A stretch of DNA of 32,377 nucleotides from positions 1 to 32,377 of the forward strand of contig CAZLBV010000288.1 in NCBI GenBank assembly GCA_964557845.1, in the 5' to 3' direction. Every line of letters starts with the position of its first letter. The first letter of the stretch is position 1. The DNA is from CAZLBV01 sp964557845. Lineage in GTDB: Bacteria; Acidobacteriota; Aminicenantia; Aminicenantales; Aminicenantaceae. Below, piece by piece: positions 6,398-13,365 of the stretch. The notes under the pieces were generated by a model. The model was not told the origin of the DNA. It worked only from the letters and a program-made list of their open reading frames with translations, and did not search any database. Position numbers and translations under genes: made by a program.

Positions 6398-8868
6398 ATG
6401 AAACAGACACTTGGAAAAATTGCCGTTTTTTTTGTTCTGGGATCTTGGCAAACTGGACCGTTCGCTTGAGTTTTATGAAAGGGCTTTAGCCCAATTAGAA
6501 AAAGTAAATGTTGATAATTTAAAAGACAGGGTGCTGACTTGTATTCAAATCTACCAACACTATCTATCTGGAAAAGAGAGTCGCGATAATGCCGAATATC
6601 AAGATTCGATCGATTCCTTTGGTCAAGCTGTGATTTTAGCTGATACTATTTCCAGTGATGGACATAAAGTCAAATGTTTGCGTCAGTTGAGCGTTACATA
6701 TTCGGAAATGGATGATCTAAAAAAATTTTTTACATTAAATATAGAAGCGCTCGAATTAGCCAGGAAGTTAAATCATAGGATCGAGCAAGGAAGGTGTTTA
6801 TATAACATTGGGCTGTATTATGATTCTATTGAAAATTATTCACTGGCACTCCTCAATTATGAGGAAGCCTTACAAATAGCAAGAGAAAACCAGAATTATA
6901 CCGATCAGTCCTACTGCTTGACTAACATGAGTCATGTTTATATCCAACTGGGTAATTATGATAAAGCTTTAGATTATTTGAATGAAGTCTTGGAGATAGA
7001 CCGTAAGATCGGTGAAGAGGGTTATGTAGCGATAGATTTAAATAATATCGGAGTGACTTACCAAAAAAAGGCCATCCAAGCCGGCATCAAAGAAGAACTT
7101 AGCAAGGCTTTAGCCTACTTTGAAGAAAGTTTAGAACTAGCAGCCAAGATTAAGGATGAGAAGACTGAAATACAGGCACTGGCCAATATTGGGATGGTGT
7201 ACGTTGAATTGGAGAATTATTGGGAAGCTTTCAAGTATTTTAATTGTGGGCTCGAAAAAGCAGAAATGATAGATGATAATGAAGAAATCGCAAATCTTCT
7301 CGTCAATCTTGGAATGGTTAACGCAGACTTGGGAGATCATGACGCGGCCATAGAAATTTATCAAAGTGCGATTGAAAAAGCTTATCCATTACAAGCAGAT
7401 ACTATCCTGTGGGAAGCTCATTTAGAACTGGCCAATGTTTACAATACGCAAAAAAAACATCTTGAATCTGTCGACAGCTATAAAAAATCCATAATGTATC
7501 TCGAAGAGATCCGTTCAAAAATAAAATTGGAAGAATTAAAAGCATCCTATTTAGGTGCGGATAGGAGGATTGATACCTATTACAATTTTATTGATTTACT
7601 GGTTTAATTATATGCAGAAAAACCAGGTTTAAGTTTTGATAAAGATGCGTTTTTTTATTTGGAAAGAGCCAAAGCCAGGGCTTTTCTGGATAGATTGAAG
7701 GTTTCAAAAGTCAATATTGCTCAGAATGTAGATTGGAAGCTGCTTAAACAGGAAGAAAAGATCATGTCAGAATTATCAAAACTAAACTCGGAAAGATTCA
7801 GGAAAGAGCTAAGCGACAAAGAGCGGCAAAAGACTGAAGAAATGTTAAAAGAGACAGAAGCTGACCTGGAGGCACTAAAACGAAAGATCAGGTCATTGAG
7901 TCCTGGATATATAAATCTGAGATATCCCATTATCATAACTCTTGATGAAGTTCAAAGAGAGTTGGTGGATAACCGTACAGCTTTTTTTGAGTACTGTCTT
8001 ACAGAGAAAAAATCGTATGTTTTTGTGATCACTAAAGGAAACTTGCAGATAATTTCTCTTCCAGACCTCAAGGTTATAAAAAAACTAGTCAGGGAGCATA
8101 TAAATAATATTACCGATGTAAGTCAAGAAGAATTTAAAGCAGGATTTACTTTATTTCAATACCTGGTTTTGCCTGGTTTGACAGAAAACATAGAAAATTT
8201 AATTTTTGTTCCTGACGATATCCTTCATTATCTTCCTTTTGAAAACCTCCTTTCTATTTTCCAGAACAGAGATCTTACGGAGAGATGAGGCCTCGGAAAA
8301 AAGGTTTAAAGGCAAAGAACTTGATGATTACAAGATCCTTCATTTTGCCACCCATAGTATTATTGACGATAAAAATCCTGCGCGCTCTGCTATTATTTTT
8401 AATCTGGATGATCCTACTGAAGAGGATGGTTTTCTTCAGATGAGGGAAATTTTTTATCTCAAGCTGGATTCTGATTTAGTAACATTGTCGTCATGCCAGA
8501 CCGGAGGAGGACAGTTTATTAAGGGTGAAGGGATCGAAGGTTTGAGTAGAGCCTTTTTCTATGCCGGGGCTTCTGCAGCCTTGATCAGTTTGTGGGCGGT
8601 GAATGATCAGGCAACTGCTCAGTTTATGGAACGGTTCTATTCCCACCTTCGCTCATGCCGTCCGATCATGAATTCCCTGCAGAAGGCTAAACTGGAAATG
8701 ATCGAATCGGAAGTATTATCTCATCCTTATTACTGGGCCGGATTTGTAGTCACAGGCAACGCGGAGAAAATTGTTTTTAAATCCTATAAAAAAGCAATTG
8801 TATATATAGTAATCTTTTTGTTATTAATAACCATTGGTTTAATTTTAGCCAAGGCAGTCTTTTTTTAG
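6398..8868 (+). pseudogene. decayed TPR-CHAT caspase-like protease gene
   Basis: One broken gene accounts for several adjacent open frames. ATG 6398 begins a signal-peptide-like MKQTLGKIAVFFVLG, but that frame stops at 6467-6469. The TPR frame (6411-7607, at least seven repeats such as YDKALDYLNEVLEIDRK) is one base out of register across a T8 tract at 6425-6432. A TAA at 7605-7607 interrupts it, and the same frame resumes as LYAEKPGLSFDKDAFFYLERA to a stop at 8286-8288. After IFVPDDILHYLPFENL a segment of perhaps 70-100 residues is missing and the frame shifts, resuming as EILRRDEASEKRF. The CHAT dyad codons survive: His of HFATHS (8353-8355) and Cys of SSCQTG (8494-8496). A C-terminal membrane helix (YIVIFLLLITIGLILA) remains. 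CHAT proteins are peptidases of caspase-like fold; this copy is probably inactive. Confidence 0.82.
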
Positions 8869-8890
8869 CCCGGATTATTCCAAGGAAGTG

Positions 8891-8921
8891 TTGAATGTAA
8901 TGATAAACTTTTTATTATCAT
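8891..8921 (+). promoter_or_regulatory. possible promoter overlapping a small hairpin
   Basis: TTGAAT (8891-8896) and TATTAT (8913-8918) are spaced by 16 bp upstream of the class V enzyme. The same stretch holds a perfect 7-bp inverted repeat, ATGATAA (8900-8906) with TTATCAT (8915-8921) and an 8-nt loop, which could be an operator. Just before it, AGCCCGGATTATTCC (8868-8882) resembles the dispersed repeat. Confidence 0.25.
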
Positions 8922-8976
8922 GGAGTTGAAATATCTTACAAATATTATGAGTGATCAGATCTGATGGGAGTTAAAT

Positions 8977-10662
8977 ATGGATAATTATAAAATGGAAGAG
9001 ATTCGAAAGGATATCATCGGGAGTGATCTGGTTTTCGATACACCTTTTGGAAAACGTCACCTGTTATATGCTGATTATACCGCTTCAGGCAGGGGGCTTA
9101 AAATGATCGAGGAGAAGATCGCTGAAATAATGAGATCTTACGCAAATACTCATACCGAAGACGATTATTCCGGCAAATATTTGACAAAACTTCTCCATGA
9201 AGCTGAAAAGAAAATAAAAAATTTGGTTAATGCCGGTGATAAAGGTAAAATTATAGCTACCGGATCCGGGGCCACCGGAGCATTAAAAAAACTCCAAGAG
9301 ATTATAGGCGTCTATATGCCCCCTGCCACTAAAGAAATGATCTATTCTTATTTAGGAAATCTATATCCAAGCAAGGAAGTTATAAAAGCGCAGATCGAAA
9401 AGATCAAACCTGTGGTTTTTATTGGCCCTTACGAACACCACTCCAATGAATTGATGTGGCGTGAGGCATTTTCCGATGTTTGTGTGGTGAACCTCAACCA
9501 AGATGAAATGCTTGATCTTAAGGACCTTGAAAACAAATTGACAGATAAAAGTTATGCTAACAGGTTGAAAATCGGATCTTTTTCAGCTGGATCAAATATA
9601 ACCGGAATCCGTACTCAAGTTTATGAGGTTGCTCGCATTTGCCATGCTCATGGAGCCTTGGTTTTTTTCGATTTTGCTGCAGTAGCTCCTTATGTTGAGA
9701 TAAATATGAACAAGGATGATGAATCATATTTTGATGCCATATTTTTCTCCCCGCATAAATTTTTAGGCGGGCCGGGTACCAGTGGGATTCTGATCTTCAA
9801 TGAAAATTTATACCGGAAAGATTTGCCTCCTACCGCGGCTGGTGGAGGAACGGTGACTTATGTGGGCTCTTCCGGCCATGATTTTTCTCAGGACATAGAA
9901 ACTCGTGAGAAGGCCGGAACTCCTCCTATTCTTCAAACGATCAAGGCCGCTTTAGTCCTTGATCTGAAGTATAAAATAGGCGTAGATACAATAGAGGAAA
10001 TAGAAACAGGCCATTCAAGATTTTTCATCAATGAATTGAAAAAGACCAAAAATGTTTTATTGTTAGGGAACATAGCCGCGGACAAAAGAGTCCCCATCAT
10101 CTCGTTCAATATAAAGCATAAAGACCGTATTCTCCATCCTAAGTTTGTAACCAGGTTGATGAATGATCTCTTCGGTGTGCAGTCAAGAGCAGGCTGTAGT
10201 TGTGCTGGTCCTTATGGACACGTTCTTTTAAAAATTGACGAAGCTACATCGAAGAGATTAAGACAATTGGTAGCAAGAGGTTACGAAGCACTGAAGCCAG
10301 GTTGGGTGAGGATGAATATACATTATACTTTAAGTCAAATGGATGTGGGATTTATACTACGTGCGATTGATTTTATTGCTGAATACGGCCATCTTTTCTT
10401 AAAAAAATATTCTCTGAAAATGGAAACCGGAGAGTGGAACTATATAAATTTCAAGGAAAAATATCATGATTTTTCCGTAGACAGCGATTTTAAAACCGAG
10501 CGAATCGATTTGTTGGAGTTAGAAAATATGCGGGAGAATTGGTTTGAAGAAGCCCAAGCTGTGGTCTTGGAATTAAAAAGAATGCCGGCAATGCCTTTAT
10601 ATAAAGATATAACTGAAGTGGAAAAACTAAAGAATTTTGGTTATTATCATCGGACTTTCTGA
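8977..10662 (+). CDS. class V aminotransferase-fold PLP enzyme (cysteine desulfurase-like)
   Basis: A 561-aa fold-type I PLP enzyme of the NifS/SufS/Csd superfamily. The Schiff-base lysine is K261 in FFSPHKFLGGPGTSG, and D232 in FFDFAAVAPY should contact the pyridine nitrogen. ATGSGAT (94-100) is the phosphate-binding turn. AGCSCAGPYGH carries two cysteines (C407, C409) where desulfurases have their persulfide cysteine, so a sulfur-transfer role is possible. It is about 150 residues longer than usual desulfurases, with an extra C-terminal region of about 90 residues after the core. ATG 8977 has GGGAG six bases upstream. No isc, suf or thiouridylase gene is adjacent, and the substrate remains unassigned. 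Confidence 0.75.
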   Translation: MDNYKMEEIRKDIIGSDLVFDTPFGKRHLLYADYTASGRGLKMIEEKIAEIMRSYANTHTEDDYSGKYLTKLLHEAEKKIKNLVNAGDKGKIIATGSGATGALKKLQEIIGVYMPPATKEMIYSYLGNLYPSKEVIKAQIEKIKPVVFIGPYEHHSNELMWREAFSDVCVVNLNQDEMLDLKDLENKLTDKSYANRLKIGSFSAGSNITGIRTQVYEVARICHAHGALVFFDFAAVAPYVEINMNKDDESYFDAIFFSPHKFLGGPGTSGILIFNENLYRKDLPPTAAGGGTVTYVGSSGHDFSQDIETREKAGTPPILQTIKAALVLDLKYKIGVDTIEEIETGHSRFFINELKKTKNVLLLGNIAADKRVPIISFNIKHKDRILHPKFVTRLMNDLFGVQSRAGCSCAGPYGHVLLKIDEATSKRLRQLVARGYEALKPGWVRMNIHYTLSQMDVGFILRAIDFIAEYGHLFLKKYSLKMETGEWNYINFKEKYHDFSVDSDFKTERIDLLELENMRENWFEEAQAVVLELKRMPAMPLYKDITEVEKLKNFGYYHRTF

Positions 10663-10681
10663 GTCTGTTTTTCTGTATTCG

Positions 10682-10712
10682 TCAGTTGTCTTTAATTTTC
10701 GAACTGATTTTA
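10682..10712. terminator. weak hairpin between convergent genes
   Basis: TCAGTT (10682-10687) pairs with AACTGA (10702-10707) around a 14-nt loop and is followed by TTTTAT. The stem is short and AT-rich, so this is only a weak terminator candidate. Confidence 0.22.
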
Positions 10713-11549
10713 TGGCATAAGAGTGGTATGCAGATAGTAAGTACGGGGATTGAGTGTTTTTCGTATAGCCAATTTTTCCAGTTTCCTAAGGGGAGACTTG
10801 TAATCGATCGGAGCGGTTTTAAATAGGACAAAAGCACCAGCCTGTATAATCTCTTCTATAAAATTAAAGGGGAGTTTTTTTTCAAGATGCAAGATCAAGT
10901 TTGAACCGTTTGATCGTGCTGTCTTTATGAGGTCTTTTATAAAGAGGATATCCATTCCATTTTCCTGATTTTGATCAGAAATATGGATCCATCCTCCTTT
11001 TTCTGCAATCGAAATTAAAGATGGATCAAGAGACCCGTAGTGATAATACACCAGCCAGCTTTTGCCCTGACGGCATTTAAATGCCAGCTCTTCCAGAAAA
11101 TCAAAAGGAAACTTTTGTGTTTTGTTGGATGCATGGAAATAAATACCGCTCTCACCGAGTAAAAAAAGTTCTGAGGATGAATATAAGTTACTTTCTTTTT
11201 CTTCTTCCGGCATGTTTTCAATAAGCAGCGCGATATAATTATTGACGTCACGGGACGTCAAGCTCAAAAAATCCATTTCCTGGAATTCCCGGCCGGTTTT
11301 ATTTGATGTATATATATCCGCTCCAGCTTCTATGATCCATTCTAATTGGGCCAAGTCAAAAATTCCTGTATCTATCATCCAGAATCTTTTCCCTTTCTTC
11401 CGGCAGATCCTGGCAGCATCTCTGATAATTGTAAATTCTTCCTGATCGTCTCTTACAATAATGTTTTTTCCGGCTGCGGCTTTTTCCAATAATCCGGAAA
11501 TATTATCGATAGCTATTTTTTCTTTTATTCGAGAGTTATTGTTCACCAT
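10710..11549 (-). CDS. uncharacterised protein with three internal alpha/beta repeats
   Basis: A 279-aa soluble protein that I do not recognise. It has no signal peptide or membrane helix. Three segments of about 45 residues align with one another: residues 39-84, 149-193 and 200-244. Each has a helix ending in a basic/Gly turn (CRKKGKR, CRQGKS, ARSNGS), a hydrophobic strand (FWMID, WLVYY, LILHL), a second helix, then a (A/G)G turn and a final strand (EAGADIYTS, EKGGWIHIS, QAGAFVLFK). This suggests a barrel- or solenoid-like fold made by duplication. No catalytic motif stands out. It is divergent to queC, with 176 bp between them, and lacks a clear Shine-Dalgarno site. Confidence 0.6.
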   Translation of the reverse strand: MVNNNSRIKEKIAIDNISGLLEKAAAGKNIIVRDDQEEFTIIRDAARICRKKGKRFWMIDTGIFDLAQLEWIIEAGADIYTSNKTGREFQEMDFLSLTSRDVNNYIALLIENMPEEEKESNLYSSSELFLLGESGIYFHASNKTQKFPFDFLEELAFKCRQGKSWLVYYHYGSLDPSLISIAEKGGWIHISDQNQENGMDILFIKDLIKTARSNGSNLILHLEKKLPFNFIEEIIQAGAFVLFKTAPIDYKSPLRKLEKLAIRKTLNPRTYYLHTTLMP

Positions 11550-11678
11550 ATTTTTAATTATTGTTGAAAGAAAGGTTGCATAGTCTGGTTAGTAAATAGT
11601 ATAAATTGATTATCGGCATTTTTTATATTAAATTCAGAAAAGTAGTATCGCAGAAAGCATGTTTTATGTAAAGCTATC

Positions 11679-11707
11679 TTGCAAAAAATGTTCCTATATT
11701 TTATTAT
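11679..11707 (+). promoter_or_regulatory. candidate promoter for the queCDE operon
   Basis: TTGCAA (11679-11684) and TATTAT (11702-11707) are 17 bp apart. The start of transcription would fall just before the GGGGAAAG ribosome site and ATG 11726, leaving a very short leader. I looked for a preQ1 riboswitch in 11550-11725 and did not see one. Confidence 0.3.
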
Positions 11708-11725
11708 CTTTGGGGAAAGAAAAAA

Positions 11726-12421
11726 ATGAAAGAATGTCTGGTTCTCTTTTCGGGTGGAATCGATTCCACGACTGCCCTCTATTGGGCTGTTAGTCAGTAT
11801 AAAAAAGTGTATGCCCTGACATTTGATTATGGGCAGCGCCATAGTATAGAAATAGCCTTTGGTCAGCGGATTACAACCCGCCTGCAAATTCCGCATAAGA
11901 TACTTTTATTGAATCTTTGGCAGATCGGAGGGTCTTCGCTTACTGATTTTACTTTGGATATTCCGGAATTCGATAAAGTCGAGGAGATCGATGGAGGATT
12001 GCCGTTGACCTATGTTCCCTTCCGAAATGGGATTTTTCTTTCTATGGCGGCTGCCTGGGCTGAGGTTAAAGGTATAAGGGATATAATCTGTGGTTTTAAC
12101 ATCATCGACTCTCCCAATTATCCCGATACCAGTTCATCGTTCGTAGAAGCTATGGAGAAAGCAATTAATCTTGGAACCAAAGCTTTGTTCAGTAGGAATA
12201 AAACCAGAGTCATTGCTCCTTTCATCCACATGAAGAAATCTGAGATAATTAGAGTTGGTTTTTCTCTTGAAGCTGATTATTCTTATGCGATTTCATGTTA
12301 TGCCGGACGCGAGATCCCATGCGGAAAATGCTCTTCTTGTCTTCTGCGCAGGAAAGCCTTTTTGGAAGCAGAGAAAAAAGATCCTTTATTAGAGAGGTTG
12401 GAGAAGGAAGGTAAGATTTGA
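11726..12421 (+). CDS. queC: 7-cyano-7-deazaguanine synthase QueC
   Basis: QueC (231 aa, normal length) converts 7-carboxy-7-deazaguanine to preQ0 using ATP and ammonia, the last step of preQ0 synthesis in the cytoplasm. The PP-loop LFSGGIDST starts at residue 7. The C-terminal zinc site is C191, C199, C202 and C205 in CYAGREIPCGKCSSC. A GGGGAAAG ribosome site precedes ATG 11726. Its stop overlaps the TTG start of queD, and queE follows, so the three pathway-specific genes after GTP cyclohydrolase are together. Confidence 0.96.
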   Translation: MKECLVLFSGGIDSTTALYWAVSQYKKVYALTFDYGQRHSIEIAFGQRITTRLQIPHKILLLNLWQIGGSSLTDFTLDIPEFDKVEEIDGGLPLTYVPFRNGIFLSMAAAWAEVKGIRDIICGFNIIDSPNYPDTSSSFVEAMEKAINLGTKALFSRNKTRVIAPFIHMKKSEIIRVGFSLEADYSYAISCYAGREIPCGKCSSCLLRRKAFLEAEKKDPLLERLEKEGKI

Positions 12422-12765
12422 CCTGGATATTAAGGGTCAAAGACAAGTTTCAAGCCGCCCATTTTTTGCAGAATTATAAGGGGAAATGTGAGAAGATACA
12501 TGGGCATTCCTTTACTGTTGAAGTCAGGATTAAAGTTGATGAATTAGATAAAACTGGGATCGGTATTGATTTTACCGAAATAAAGAAAAAACTTTCTGAG
12601 ATCCTGCCTGATCATACCCTTTTAAATGAGGTGTATGCCTTTAATCCGACTGCCGAAAATCTCTCCCGGCATTTTTACCAGGAATTAAAAAAAAGCTTTC
12701 CTATTGAAGCTGTTACAGTCTGGGAGTCTGAGGATGCATCAGCAACCTACTCTGAAGATATCTGA
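12418..12765 (+). CDS. queD: 6-carboxy-5,6,7,8-tetrahydropterin synthase QueD
   Basis: QueD (115 aa) makes 6-carboxytetrahydropterin from dihydroneopterin triphosphate. Zinc ligands H15, H28 and H30 and the catalytic C24 are visible in FQAAHFLQ and CEKIHGHSF. The start is TTG at 12418, inside the queC stop codon, with GGAAGG about seven bases upstream; no ATG lies between it and the first conserved strand. Its 3' end overlaps the queE start by 32 bp. It can be told from other 6-pyruvoyl-tetrahydropterin synthase homologues by the Cys-x3-HGH motif and its context. Confidence 0.94.
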   Translation: MTWILRVKDKFQAAHFLQNYKGKCEKIHGHSFTVEVRIKVDELDKTGIGIDFTEIKKKLSEILPDHTLLNEVYAFNPTAENLSRHFYQELKKSFPIEAVTVWESEDASATYSEDI

Positions 12766-13363
12766 AATATTCGCCTCGGTTCAAGGAGAGGGATTGAGAT
12801 TGGGTGAAGCGACTCTCTTTATCCGGTTAAGCGGATGCAATCTAAAATGTCATTTTTGTGATACTAAATATGCCTGGGATTCTGGGGAACAAATGTCTAT
12901 CGAACAAATCATCGATCGGGTAAAACAGCTTAGGAATCGATTTGCTGCTGAATGGGTCTGTTTAACCGGAGGCGAACCCCTCATTCAAAATGTAGAAAAG
13001 TTAGCATTAAGACTTAAGGTTGAGCATTTAAAGATCCAAGTTGAAACCAATGGCACTATTTATCAAACTCTTCCGGTTGATTGGTATACCGTTTCTCCTA
13101 AACCCGAGAAATATCAGTTCCAACCTCAATTCAAAACCAAAGCCAAAGAAGTCAAATTGGTCGTCAGTAAAGAACTAGAATTCGGGATCATTCAAATGAT
13201 AAGGGAGGCTTTCCCAATTAAAATCCCTGTTCTCCTTCAGCCGGAATCCAACCTGGAATGGAGTATGATAAAAGCTTATGATCTTTTAAAAAGGTCTATC
13301 AATACAGGTCTAAAGAATATTCGTCTATCCCTTCAACTCCACAAGATCTTCAGACTGCAGTAA
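12734..13363 (+). CDS. queE: 7-carboxy-7-deazaguanine synthase QueE (radical SAM)
   Basis: QueE (209 aa from this start) is a radical SAM enzyme that contracts the pterin ring to 7-carboxy-7-deazaguanine. The [4Fe-4S] cluster motif is CNLKCHFC (C35, C39, C42), preceded by the family signature EIFASVQGEG and followed by LTGGEPL. I chose ATG 12734 because GGGAG is suitably placed and homologues start just before the EIF strand; a TTG 30 bases upstream is possible. The C-terminal SLQLHKI is typical and complete. It overlaps queD and ends 2 bp before the membrane glycosyltransferase gene. Confidence 0.94.
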   Translation: MHQQPTLKISEIFASVQGEGLRLGEATLFIRLSGCNLKCHFCDTKYAWDSGEQMSIEQIIDRVKQLRNRFAAEWVCLTGGEPLIQNVEKLALRLKVEHLKIQVETNGTIYQTLPVDWYTVSPKPEKYQFQPQFKTKAKEVKLVVSKELEFGIIQMIREAFPIKIPVLLQPESNLEWSMIKAYDLLKRSINTGLKNIRLSLQLHKIFRLQ

Positions 13364-13365
13364 CT

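Noticed and set aside
11550..11725. Possible preQ1 riboswitch upstream of queC
   Set aside because: I could not find the conserved stem-loop and A-rich tail of known preQ1 classes, and the likely promoter leaves too short a leader.
12704..12733. TTG at 12704 as the queE start
   Set aside because: It would add ten residues encoded within queD and not found in the family; ATG 12734 has a better ribosome site.
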